A stretch of 64,000 bases of DNA from Xestospongia muta (taxonomy: Eukaryota; Porifera; Demospongiae; Haplosclerida; Petrosiidae), in assembly GCA_963693285.1 (NCBI GenBank), contig OY848920.1, forward strand, positions 2,059,135 to 2,123,134, given 5' to 3'. A program made the position numbers and the translations under genes. Positions 26,119 to 38,619 of the stretch are shown here, piece by piece. Each line of letters starts with the position of its first letter. The stretch's first letter is position 1. The notes beneath the pieces were generated by a model, which saw only the letters and a program-made list of their open reading frames with translations, did no database searches and was not told the origin of the DNA.

Positions 26119-29100
26119 CTAATAATAATAATATAACTATTAAAAATTAACTAAAATATCACAAACCTACCAAAGGATTCTGTCCTGCAAAGATACTAAA
26201 TTTGTTGAGTTGCTTTCTCAGGGATTGATACGTAGTATTTTTTGTAACCATAATTTTTTGCTTTAGTGTAGTGCATATTCTCATAACATGGTCTACAACA
26301 TCTTGTGAAAGAAATTCATTTGCCATTTTATCATCAAACAATGCACGTATTAACAAAGGGGAAATGGCACAATAAGGCTCACATTGACCGACTATAGCGC
26401 TTACTTCTACAGCTTGACTTTCAGAACTATACACCTCTTTTTGCTGAGTAACTATGGCATGTGCCACATCTTGAATAGGATAAACGCTTAAGCTGGCAAT
26501 ATTGCTAGTAAGAGCAAGCTTAATAGACTCTGGTGAAAGAATGCACTCTTCAACATAGCATGCTGGGCAAAGTTGCTTGCGTAGTGTTGTGATTTCCTTA
26601 ATAAGAGAGCTATGAACTTCACTGCATCGCACTGGATCACCTTCAGATACTAAAACAATTACACTGCGATTATGCTCTGTAACTTGCACAACTACTTCAA
26701 CACCCTTTATCCAGTGGATACCATTTCTCCAAATGTCACAGCAGACTGCTAATTGCTGCAAATGATCGCTAGACTTCAGTTGGCCAATGGCACGATTTCT
26801 AAGGCAATGAGTATAAGCTAAATGAAGAAGAAGAAGGCTCACGAAACGTGAAGAAAGAAACTGATTAGGTCTGGGACAAAAAAGACACCAACCATAACCT
26901 TCATTGATTTGTATATTATTGGGTCGATCTTCAAGGACAAGAGAAGAAAAAAATAGAAGCTTTTCTGAAATCGAAGCAGACGAAGCTACATTGGTTTGAA
27001 TTATATTCAAAACTCTGGAATCAACAACATGGCAAAATTCAAGACTCAATAAAAAATTGACAATCATATCTGTATCGTAAGCTGGAAATACTTTTTTAAG
27101 AGCAGAAACTGGGACAACTCCAGTGTTACTTGCTATATTTTTGTGGGCTTGTTCAATAGATTTAGGAGCAAATAATATGCCATTAACTTCACTTAGAAGA
27201 GTGCTTTTCTTAATTATAACCCAGTTGCTTGTTCCATTATTAATAAATAGAATCAACCCTTTATCACTAAGAGTGGACAATAAATCTGTTACAACAGATG
27301 GATTGGATGGCAACGAGGCAATATCTTCGTTTTTGATTTTTACAACCAATTGATCTAAGGTTAAGGCAATCACATCTAATTTATTATGAAGAAATGCGCT
27401 AAGAATGAAGCAATTATAGCTAATACTTTCAGACTTATCTGAAAGAGCTTTACAACTCACTGATAGGTTCTTCATAAACCTATCAGTTGCATTACCTCCA
27501 AGACGACGGCAATCTATAGCAAAAAATCCACGATACTCTTGATTTTTCAGAACTTCACTGACAATGGAATCAATGTAAGGTTGATATGTTGATACACTAT
27601 CTGGACTGAGGAGATCAGGATGACTTCCAATAACAAGTAGCTCTGATTTCTCTTGTATTCGACAGCTCACGTTTTCGATAAAATTAATCCAAAAGTAAAG
27701 ATCACGTTTAATTGTTTCACGATCATCTCGCAAATCCACAACAACGATGAAGCCACCAGGAGAACGTAGCATTAGACTTTCAAGAACTGCAGAATGGCTA
27801 TTGTAATATTCAGGATGACCAGCAAAATCATGGAGGATAACATTACCAATTTCATCACTCTGGATTTCATGAGGAATAATACCAGCTGTTTTTGGTGTAA
27901 CTCCTGTTACTATATCATACTGCGAAAATGTTTCATCTTTTGATTTAGTGGATCGTGAAGAAATAACTTGAGTAAGAGTACTCTTGCCAACAGAAGACTT
28001 TCCACAGATAAACAATTTAGTATAAGAATCAATAGGACATTGACCATGGTGAAATGGCTCAAAAAGCTTTATAATGTCATATCGGTTCTCATGGTCAGGT
28101 GGAACCATTTCAATAGCAGTGTATCCTTGATTGTTTTTTAACATAGGCTTAACATAGCCAGTTGAAAGCAAGTAACAAATCAGTTCTAAAGAACCATTTG
28201 AACAAGCATAGTGCAGAATTGTATATCCTTGAAAGTCTTGACAAGTAACCTAAGAAAAAAGGGTAGTTTTTACCTAGGATTTGTTACTTAAAATAAATGT
28301 ATTGAGATAAATTGAAACCATTATTTCATGAAAAGTTTTTGTAATATAAGTTGAAAAGTGTCTGCAAAAATATAGCATTAAACTAAATTGTCAGTAAATT
28401 TTAGTGATAACTCTTGTGGCTATACATTTATACTAAAAATGTATAGATGCATAAAGGTCAGCTCTTAATAAAAGTGTATACTAGATCATGTTAAGAACAG
28501 TAAGGTAGAAAAGGTTTTCTGCAGTTCATATAGTGTCACTGGAATGCATTTCTGACTGGTTATTATATTCGTGTTTTATTTAGTAAATAAATAAACTAAT
28601 ACATTAATAATAATTTAGATAGTAAATTGCATTGAAATAGGAATAAGTTTTTTTACTTACAGCTTTTACTGCTTCACTAGGAGGTGCATGCTTTAGCATT
28701 ATTTTTACAACATCGAGAGCATTATCAAAAGTGGTGTAATGAAGTGGAGTCCTGACCTACATTAAAACATGTTAAAGAATGTACGATTATACAAGACTCA
28801 TTAATAAATTTAAGTTAATTTATTGTCTTGTCCAAAAAATGTGAATAGGCATTGTTATATTGCATAGATACAAAACATGCAAAAGCAAGAAAATAATATT
28901 GTTTATTAAACTTTTCTGATTAAGCTACTGTAGAGAAATCTTTTGGCATTAATAAAACGTCTGATTTAAAAAGCAAATACAAGTAATATTACAGTATTAA
29001 AACAAAGCAATACTATAAACTGTACATTATAGCAGCTCACTACAAACTTAAAACTTACAAATTTTGTTTGTACATCAACCTTGGCTTTATGTTTCATTAG

Positions 29101-32100
29101 AAATGACACAACTTCCACATTCCTATAACGTGCAGCATAATGTAAAGGAGTATATGGGTTCTGTTAAACAAAAAATACAATAAGTCAATATAATTAAAAG
29201 ATCATATTATATAGAATATAAAAAGAGATAACAATAGTAACAGCAAAGTAAAATGTATTGTGATAATTATCCTTACAAAACCATGCAGTGCCATAAATTA
29301 TATGCAATGCATAAAGAATATAGCACTACTTAATTTTTAAATATCTAGATTTTTAATGTGAGAAGCAAGCTACAGATGCAGTTTACTCTTATATGTGACT
29401 TTGACCATATATATATATATATATTATAGTTAAGACATGGTTCAAAATGATTATGGGGCTACCTGTTATGTGCATATATACACATACCCATGATATCATG
29501 TCTCTCTTGATACGTGACATATAATTAAGAGTAGGAGAATGTGGTGGACTGCAGTGTAACTGAAGGAAAAATTATTCAAAGTTAAAACATGTCTTATCAA
29601 ATCAACAGTCAAAACTGATCCAAAAATATTAGCAATTTAAACAAACTAACCATATATAGTGCTTGAGGTAGTTCCATATAGTTAACATCAGCTCCTAGAT
29701 TAACACATTCTTCAGCTACTCCGATGTCTTTGTTTTTTAAAGCAAGGACTAATCTTTTATTCTGGAAAATACAAAAAATAATGATAAAATCTGTTCATCT
29801 GTGCACATTATGGATGTCTACTAGTGTTAGTTTATTCGGCTTTTGTGGTACCCCATGCATAATATCTCCTGAAATGAACTTTTTAAAAAAAAGTAGTGTA
29901 TACAAAACCATTAAGTATTGAAAACTTAGATGTTGACAAAATTGATACATGTTTAAATTGATATTGGATCATTATAATTTCATTGTAGTTGTTTCTAGAG
30001 TACTAGATGGAAAGAAAGTAGTCCAAAGTGAGGTAAAGTGAGGTTAATGTACAAGTCATACAGCCTCAAGCCTAGCCTTTTGGTAATGTAACTATAAATC
30101 ATCTATAACTCTCATAAACATTATATACCATTTGTGTTTAAAATAGGTGATGTTGTCAAAATAGTCTATATATATATATTTATTGTATATATAAAGTTCA
30201 AAAAGTAGCATGTAGCATGCAACAAAAATATTATACAATCATTAGGTGTTTTTTATCTTCAAACCTTAGTCATGGATATGTTAGCTCCTGCTTTATATAA
30301 AAGTGAAAAGGCATCAACATGACCGAAGTATTCTGCTCTTAACATAGGTGTGTACCCCATCTATTATATTAATAACGAGTACAATAATAAAGTTATTGAC
30401 TGTATAAATCTTACTACATCAAGGACATCTAACTTTGGATTGTACTTGAGTAGCACAGTGAGTGTTGTTGTGTCTCCTTTTTTAGCAGCAATATGTAGTG
30501 CAGTTTCACCAATCTGCGTTAGTAATAATCATTTAGATAATATTGTTACTTTTAAAATTAATAATGTTTCTGTGTATTCTGTGTATATTTATAGACAAAA
30601 TTATGTTGATACTATGTTATCATAGCAATGTATATAACAGAATGAATTGCTATCAAAAATGTGTTATTATATAATGGAAAATCCTTTTTAATGAAAACAT
30701 GATATACTGATGAAGTGCAGATGTTCATAAACACTAGGTATCTTTTTGTTGATAGATCTCGTTTTTCTCATTAACATCACAGAGAATTATTCAGAATTCT
30801 GCTAAGTCAACTTGGGTTAGACTTGTGTTATGACTAGGCTGGTTTGGGTAAGTGTTATAGCTCAAGCTCAGTCTAAATTGTTTAGACAATGCATTGGAGA
30901 TTTATACAGGAAATAGAACACTTCAGCTTCGCCAACCCAGTGTCTAACTTATATATAACATTGTCACTCCAAAATATATAAAACATCTTACACTTGATAA
31001 AAAGCTTGAAAAGAGACTTAATACACTTACAATATTTTGAGCATCAACATTTGCTTTATTGTTTAGAAGAATAGAAACTGCCTTTGTATGGCCTTTAATA
31101 GTAGCAATATGCAAAGAAGTATTTCCATCCTATAAAATAAGATTGACTATGTAAAGAAAATAGCTATTGATAATGTTATAAATTATCTATGGTGCTTCCT
31201 ATGCAATAAATACTGTCTCTAGTTAAGTTGAATACTTAAGTTATATATTACTTAGAAGTGGTCGTAATTATCAAATACAAATAGGAAGCAATTGAAGTAA
31301 TAAAAGTAAAATTAACATCACATTTTATAGATTTCAATTTTAATAAATTTATTTACTATTGGAAACTTGTATGTCAATTTGCTGTAATATATATTATAAT
31401 ATAATTATAATGGTTATTAATCCATTAAATCAAATATTAAATAATCATTAACAATAGCTCACCAAATCATAGAGATGGACATTGGCGTCATGCTCAATTA
31501 ACAAAGTCAATAATTGGTAATCATTATTTGCAGCTGCATAGTGTAAGGGCATTTTGGAAAACTGAAAGTAAGCATGAAAGTAAACACAAAATAGAGTAGT
31601 AGAGTAACTTACAATGTCCATACAGTTGACATCAACTTTAGCTTTCAGTAAAATTGACACAACACTTGTATGCTGATTAAGAGTTGCCCAGTGCAATGGT
31701 TTCCTACAATGCTGTGAAGAAAATGTCTGTTTTTTAATGTGGCACAATTCAAAATTGTTTCAATGACAATACTATTGAGAGTTAAAATTACAGTTCTGCT
31801 GACATGTCATTATAATGCATAAATACACAATTGTTAATAAATCATCAATTATGTATGTATGTGTAAAATACCCCCAAAAGCTCTATATTTGCTATAATTA
31901 TGTATTAATAATACCTTGTCAGTGATCTCTTTGAATGCACCATTTTCCATCAGAAAAGTCACTAGTTGTGGATATCCTTTTTTAGCAGCACATAGTAACG
32001 CTGATAGACCAAACTGTTTATTAAGAATAAGATTTATGGTAAACATGTAAAATATTGCAATGTATAAATATCTGAGACAAGTAAATATAAATTAATAACG

Positions 32101-35100
32101 ATTTTTACTTACAAAGCCAATAAAATTGATGTCTACTCCACAATTAAGAGACATTTTGACTGTGTTGATATCTCCTCTTAGACTACCATCAATTAGTTTA
32201 GACCTCTACATTGGATAAACGATTATTTGAAAGTATATATCATTTGTAAATTTCTACACACAGCATTAATGGTACATTCACTAATGATCTATACACCATC
32301 TATTTTCTGAACTTACTGCATCTGCCATAAACCCCTTAGTTGATCTAAATGATTTCATGAAGAGACAGTGATAGCCTTCATAAAGAGGATCATGAAACTG
32401 CAGCTGTGATTAATTAAAATCAGGAATTACAAAAAATTTCGAAACGTTTAGATGTTGTTAAGTCACAAAACTTATAATGGCTTTCAGTAATTATTGATAG
32501 CAAAACTCATTGGACTATAATTTAAATATATTATAAAATTGTTAGAGATTACATCAATTTATGGAGTCAGCATAAGATATATAAAATTATAACTAGCTAG
32601 AAAACTCTAGTAGTTCCTAGCAAAGGCAGTGTGACACACTATTTAAGTGTCTTCTTCAACCTGAGGACATTTTCAAACATGAAGATTATAACAATGACGA
32701 CTTATTGTTACTTGCACAATATATTACTATACAATTAAGCTTTATTGCTATTAATATTATGATCATAATTTAGTAGGTCTTTACCATTTTTTTGAATTTT
32801 TCATCTGGCTGAAATCTTAACAGAAGATTCATAACATCTTTATGTCTATGCATTGCAGCAAAAAGGATAGCAGTTTGATCAGCCTAAGAATAAACTTGAA
32901 TATTAAACATGTTTAATAAAGGTATTACTAATATCATTATGGATTAATTACTATATAGCCAACTTTTGAAGTGAATGCATTTCACAAAGTAGGTAAAATG
33001 TTTTCACTTTTATTACAACAATTTAATCATGTTGTCATAGAATTCTCATGCTTAACAACATACAGGTATAGATTCAATAATAATGTTCATCACCTTGTTT
33101 AGTTTGGTTGGGTCAGCATTAGCAATTAACAATGCAGAAACTGTCTCTGTGTCACCTTTACGAGCTCCCAGATGTAAAGGTGTGTTTTCATCCTAAATAA
33201 AATACATCTAAAATAAGCCTAATTCTTCACATAGACTACACTTTCCTCTGTAGTAATTGAATGTTCTTTCAAATACATATGTGTATATTAAAATACATGT
33301 TGATACTGTTTTACTGAATAAAGTTGAGAGTAATCTGAAAGCATTATTTAAGTATTGTTTAATTTTATAGCTGCTTATAAGTCTCATTATTATATTAGTA
33401 ATTTAACTGTTCTTTAATACTTGAGTGTCTTGTTGTTAATAGATAAGCATTAATCTCTCAATCTAGAGTGTGATTTACTTACTATATCTATGATGTTAAC
33501 AGATATATGAGCATTTATAAACACTGACACAGCATCAACATGACCATTTTCAGCTGCAAGATGAAGTGGACTCTTTCTCATCTGAACATCATCAAAAATA
33601 GAGATAATTATTTTAAGAATTTCTTTTAATAGAGTAAAGGATTAAAGCAAACAATAAACAAGAACTTACAATATCTTGAGCATAAATATTTGCTTGAGAA
33701 TTTACTAAAGAGCAACAGATTTTAGCATGTCCATTTCTAGCAGCTAAATGCAATGGTGTCTGTAAGTTCTAAAAAAGCATTGTTACATTTTCAAATAGTT
33801 CTGAAAAGCTGAGATGATCAAGACTTCATGCATACTAAGTAACAATATATCACTAAATTTTCAAGGGACAAAACTTTCTCAGATTGCTTCTACGACACAT
33901 TTCACGAAATAAAACCTGTGGATGAGCTAACAAACAGTATGTTATGCCTAGATTCTTACATGTTATGTCATATGTAGCTAGTACGTTGACATAAGAAGAT
34001 GAAAGTATGTATTAAAAAAGGGATCAGGTCTTTCATCTATTTAGCTGAAATATCAATAGAGAACAATAGCAATGTTGGATAGCATCAAATCAGACCATAA
34101 TCAACTGTAGATGTCCAAAATTTTGCAGTTGGAGGAAATTTTTAAAAATCAAAAATAACGTGCCTTGAAAATTTAGCAATATTACGTATTACTCATCTCA
34201 GTATAATTCTTACTCCAAAGAAAGTAACTTTATTTTGTTAATTAATGTTAAAAATAGTGCATGGAGAAAATAAATTTAATTTTTTTGTAAAAATTTTCAA
34301 AATTGACTCAATTTTAACAAACTTTTGTCACTTACACTGTTTTTGATCTCAATATTTGCTTCAGCAGCTATTAATATGTCAACTATACTGTCATGTCCTT
34401 CCTTTGCTGCATAATGAAGTGCACTCATGTCTAACTGCATGAAGAAGAGATCAGTATAATAATAAAGCTTTTAGTAGTTTAGATTTTTTTTAATTTGAGT
34501 ATTTTCTTCAATATTGAGTACATAGTCCCATAATTATCAAGACAACTGAGTTACCTTCAAATTATCTAAATTATGTAAATTTGGATATTTTTGGTGGTAA
34601 TTAATTCTTGTGGTTGTTATATTATTGTATTAATGCTATATAAATTATTAGCTTCATCTACAAACTACAAATTGGTAGTGAAATTGTATTCAAAGTATTG
34701 TATTTAAAACAATGAAATTAAAATGATATCAATGTTAATTTTAACATTTGAAATTTATACATATGAACAAGTATTTACTGCTTTATGTACTTCTAATATT
34801 GCATGAAGTATACTGTTGAGTATACTGACACATTGTATATATCTAAATGACATTTGGCAACAGTAAAAAATAAATAGAATAGTTGTACAACATAATAAAG
34901 TACAACATAATAAAGTTCATCAGTAGTATATTCAAATAAATCTGGTGAAACTGATGTCACATTTGTTAAAGCATGTTAACAATTTTCATTTATGAAATAA
35001 AACAACATATATTATGAAATATATAGTATCTTACCCATCCAGTGTTATCAATATTTGCTCCTTGAGATATGAAGTACTCGACACCTTTGTCATCTCCTTC

Positions 35101-36327
35101 ACAAGCAGCAAATAACTGCAAAAATGGTTGAAATATTTTTGTTAATGTTACTATTAAAACAAGATAGCAATTTCTTTAAGTTGACCTATAGTAAACATTG
35201 ACTATGTAGATGCTAGAAATGTACTGAATATTATTCTAACTATATTTATATCATGAAAAAGGTGCATTATGGTGTCTTTTGCACTTCACAACTATTAAGT
35301 AAAAATCTATGGTTAGCCTGCATATAATATTATTGCATGAGACAGACTGTCATTTGCTGCTTTTGAAACAGATCCCAGTACTAACTTCCATTATTAAAGG
35401 ACAATGCTTCTAGTGTCTGTCTGTATGGAGGGTAAAGCTCAATTTCAATTTGGAAATTGTGTGTAGTGCTTCTATGTTTTCTTGTCACTTAACAGCTCCA
35501 AAAGAATACAGCAATGCAAAAAATGTTAAAAGTGTGTACACTCGCACACATGTGGAAGTACGCACACATTCATACATACATATACTTATCACGTGGTCTA
35601 TAACATTAGTATCACTTGACACATTGCATTGTAAAAGCTGAAGTACATAGCAAAATTATTGCTTGTCAATTACCTCTTGTACAGCTAATAAAATCATGAA
35701 GCAATGTTATGACTATGATGTAATTAATTATGCACAGCTGATTGTTATATCAACAAAATACTGTTTTGAGTACTATGGAATTTAAATTACATAGTATAAT
35801 TTGCTATTGTCATTTCTATAAGTGCATCCATATATGGACAATGTTGTCCAACTTTGAATACTTATAAATCTATTTATTTACTATGTAACTATTAGCCTAT
35901 ATTAAACGTATATTATGCATATGTAACATTTGTAAAGATAATACATGTTTGAAATCATATAAGCAAGGGAATGTGTCATCTGAACAATTATTGGCCTCAG
36001 ATTTATACTCAAGCTGAAGTGACCTGAGTTGACCTTTGTTTCTAAGGTGGGATGAGTGTTGGTATGCAATTATGGGGGATGAGTAAATTAATATTGGTAC
36101 TATCATGGCTGTGCTTCATTCACTTTTCTGTGTTACTTGTACTACTTGCTGTACATGTCTAATAGATTTCAACAAAATTAAAGAACAATTAAGAATAATT
36201 TTAAACATATTCCTTGGATGGGACACAAAGGTCAGCTCATCACCAGACCTACGTTTTGCTTTATATATTCACATACCAGCTGCTCATTTGAATAATTTCG
36301 CGAATTCTTGACTATATCCTCAGCCAT
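25487..36327 (-). CDS. Gene A: ankyrin array - Roc GTPase - COR-like - death domain protein
   Basis: About 1426 residues in 22 exons, in coding order: 36277-36327, 35035-35115, 34336-34434, 33670-33768, 33483-33581, 33094-33192, 32785-32883, 32317-32403, 32113-32205, 31915-32013, 31613-31711, 31463-31561, 31031-31129, 30415-30513, 30265-30360, 29651-29761, 29488-29559, 29059-29160, 28661-28756, 26171-28249, 26040-26118, 25487-25830. All have GT-AG ends. The first 20 have lengths divisible by three. The start is ATG at 36327 (MAEDIVKNSRNYSNEQL, then GTATGT), joining in frame to an ankyrin-like exon. There is no signal peptide or membrane segment, so it is probably cytosolic. The plan equals DAPK1 minus kinase and CaM-binding region. 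Partners are unknown. Confidence 0.85.
26171..28249 (-). other. Gene A: single large exon with Roc GTPase and COR-like region
   Basis: 693 codons. The exon opens with a last ankyrin-like repeat (YTILHYACSNGSLELICYL), then the GTPase: P-loop GKSSVGKST (about residues 676-684), a Thr-rich switch (GVTPKTAGI), DFAGHPEYY (DxxG, 734-737), and SHPD (802-805) in place of TKxD, in line with the THxD form known from Roc domains. Downstream are COR-like features: a helical segment [47 protein letters not shown], and [14 protein letters not shown] binding looks possible. It ends with Leu and a GTAGGT donor. Confidence 0.85.
28661..35115 (-). other. Gene A: eighteen exons, mostly one ankyrin repeat each
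   Basis: Most are 99 bp (33 codons) and start at the first position of the ankyrin consensus, for example [28 protein letters not shown] and [14 protein letters not shown]. Odd members are the 87-bp exon 32317-32403 ([12 protein letters not shown]), 93-bp 32113-32205, 111-bp 29651-29761 and 72-bp 29488-29559, whose repeats are weak or absent. The order can be matched one to one with gene B. Ankyrin arrays bind protein partners; which ones is not visible. Confidence 0.85.
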
Positions 36328-37200
36328 CAATGATTTTGATGAAAACTTTCCTGAAAAGAAAGTTTGACTAGAAACAATTTAGCTTCTTCGGGAAACGTTT
36401 GTTCCAGTATATATATAATACCGTAATATCTCTACATACGTGCATTATGTAAAAATGTAAATCACGTGAGTGTATATTAATATTCGAACCACGACAAATG
36501 TAGTCTGCTATACTTTGCTTGGGATAGGAAATGAAAGACATAAACACCGGTTTAGCCGTCTCCAATAACTTAAATTTAATAACTGGCATATGATTATAGT
36601 TATTGTCACGTGGCATCTAAAGCTACAGTTACTATTTTTAGGCTTGTCAGAAAAGGATGTGGTGAACGTCATAATTGCTCCATGTTTTTAAACGTCATTT
36701 CCTGGAGTTTTTACCTTCGGGCGTGGTAAAGTACGAGACCAATATTTTAGGTGAAATGAGGAACCAAACAAAGTATGATATTGAATAATGATATGATTGA
36801 TGTCATTATTATATTGCAGCTATAAACATTATTAATGTCATCATGAGGATTTGGGGTCTATGAGTGTATTTGGTAGATCTTCCTACAAACCTGTCCTAAT
36901 ATTGCTTTAGTAATAAATATTGTGCTGTCTCATCATCATAAAATCTCTATGTGTTAAAGTAAAAGAGTAATTATGAAGGTATGTTAAGCACATAACATGT
37001 CCCTGAAACTAAGATTGCAAGTTAACATTCATTTTATATCAGACAGAATTAGTAATAACATAGTGTATTGCAGCAATCCTAGACTGTTTTTAGTTCCGAA
37101 CTTGTTTAAACATTTAATGCATTGTAATTCATGACAATAGTGTCAAATATACGTGTTCTGTGTTCACTTTTAGAGATAGGTTGAATCCTTATTTTGGTAT
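36328..37200 (-). promoter_or_regulatory. Upstream region of gene A
   Basis: This alignable 5' flank is shared with gene B (52654-53190). It includes TATAGTTATTGTCACGTGGC, ACGTCATAATTGC, TTTTAGGTGAAATGA and a distal AGACAGAATTAGTAA block. Two CACGTG E-box palindromes (36463-36468, 36607-36612) and a CRE half-site ACGTCA stand out. The second E-box reads CACATG in gene B. No TATA box was fixed. The minus frame open at 36368-36616 is not conserved in gene B and is rejected as coding. Confidence 0.5.
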
Positions 37201-37257
37201 AAGAGTTAGAGAAATATTATAAAAAAATGTTTTAATCTATTTTAATCAGAGTTTGTT

Positions 37258-37319
37258 GCTACACATAGGCAACTTCTTTCTGCAGTAGCTGCCCTGGAAG
37301 CTGAGCTCATGGAGTGACG
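37258..37319 (+). pseudogene. UGT 5' relic fused to a promoter copy
   Basis: About 60 bp match the UGT segment around the catalytic His (AACTTCTTTCTGCAGTAGCTGCCCTGG, GAGCTGA, GAGTGAC), with indels. The match stops at GAGTGAC, where the sequence becomes a copy of the ankyrin-Roc gene promoter. It lies 13.9 kb from the last intact UGT, on the same strand. Confidence 0.65.
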
Positions 37320-37550
37320 TCATAACTGCAATTAAAAAATCGTCATGTCCGGTATCTATGCCAAGGGGGGTGTAGGCGAGGGACGACACTATTTGTTTTA
37401 GGTGAATGAGAATCTGGTCAACGTTAATATTTGGTTGATCTTCTTACAAAACCTATACTAATTTGATTCAGTTATGAATGTTGGTTCTGTCTCATTGTCA
37501 TCTAATTCCTTTGTCTTAAAGCAAAGTAATAATCAAGACTAGGCTGATTA
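37312..37550 (-). promoter_or_regulatory. Orphan copy of the ankyrin-Roc gene upstream region
   Basis: This is nearly identical to 52795-53030 upstream of gene B, sharing GTCATGTCCGG, GTAGGCGAGGGACGA, TATTTGTTTTAGGTGAATGA and TTGGTTGATCTTC. It is closer to gene B's flank than to gene A's. No first exon is attached. The UGT junction completes a perfect CRE palindrome TGACGTCA at 37315-37322. Confidence 0.6.
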
Positions 37551-37751
37551 ATGTAGATCTATACTTTCCAGACAATGCATGATAAGGCTCAATATTTTTA
37601 CAAGGTAATTCATCACTATTAAGGCCAATGAAGTAAATTAATAGTCTAACAAAATTTGTAATAACATATACTGGCATTTGAAATAAAACAATACAATGAG
37701 GATAGGTTATTATAAACATTATAAAGTTTGGAAAGTAAGTTGTTTTATTCA

Positions 37752-37882
37752 CTGGAGAAGGAACTAATAAAGGAGCTGATTTAGTAGAATTCTATTGCTG
37801 ATATGAGTATTGATTATGGTGTTCCATTTTTAAGGAGTGTATTTTTGTGACTACTATGATAATTGGGGCTGCATGTACAAAC
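37752..37882 (+). pseudogene. UGT 3' relic between genes A and B
   Basis: CTGGAGAAGGAACTAATAAA, GGAGCTGATTTAGTAGAA, GGTGTTCCATTTTT and ATAATTGGGGCTGCA follow in the order of the UGT C-terminal region, with a large internal deletion and stops. The flank to about 38150 resembles that after UGT copy 5. Together with the 5' relic this is the remains of one UGT gene split by a promoter copy. Confidence 0.75.
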
Positions 37883-38619
37883 TTAATCAGTAATTTAGAT
37901 TTATGAAGACTTAAACAAAAATATTGATGATTTTTTGTCAATCTTTTGTAATATTATTAGAATATATCATTTCTAATATATTTTACTTTCGTTATGCATG
38001 TACAATGAAACCTAGTTAACTAAAGTATATATTTTTGAAATTCCAGTGATGTACCTCAACTGTCAACTATATAGCCTTGTATAAATTCAATTACATGGAA
38101 ATCATTATCACTTCATGTAAAATGCATTATACAAGCATATTTTAAACATAATATTTTAATTTACCTAATTGCTTTTGTGCAGTTTACAATTGCACAATAA
38201 TATGAAGGAGAAAGTGAATTCAAACCTATATACCAATTTTGGATAATGTTTTTAGAGTGACTACTTATTGGAAACATTTACATTAAAATAAACACAAGCA
38301 ATTATATCTCTGATTTAATATATTTTTTACTTGTGCTTTACCAAATAAGAAAAAAATTACAATCCAGAAACTAAAAAGCAGATATGAGGTTAACAACTAC
38401 AGATATTAGATTAACAACTACAAATTACCACAATATTATGCAAAATAGGGTATACAAAGCAAACACAAATTAAATAAAATCATTGCAGTATGTCAACAAA
38501 ACTTTAGCAATTGCATAGTAAAAGTATATTATTATGAATAAAAAAAGGAACAATTAAAACAATGAATAAAAATAACACAGTGGAAAATAAAAAGTGTGAA
38601 TTATTATTTACTCAAGTTA
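37883..38619. other. Spacer between the UGT relic and gene B
   Basis: The right half (38210-38619) is nearly identical to 53290-53663 at the 3' end of gene C, including CACAAGCAATTATATCTCTG, so it is the 3' flank of the ankyrin-Roc unit. No gene is seen. Confidence 0.6.

Noticed and set aside
28661..35115. Regularly spaced short units as a CRISPR-like or satellite array
   Set aside because: The units are diverged 99-bp ankyrin exons with splice sites and variable introns, not identical repeats with spacers.
36368..36616. Minus-strand ORF upstream of gene A as its N-terminus
   Set aside because: It is not preserved in the aligned flank of gene B, and the ATG at 36327 with a GTATGT donor joins correctly to exon 2 in both genes.
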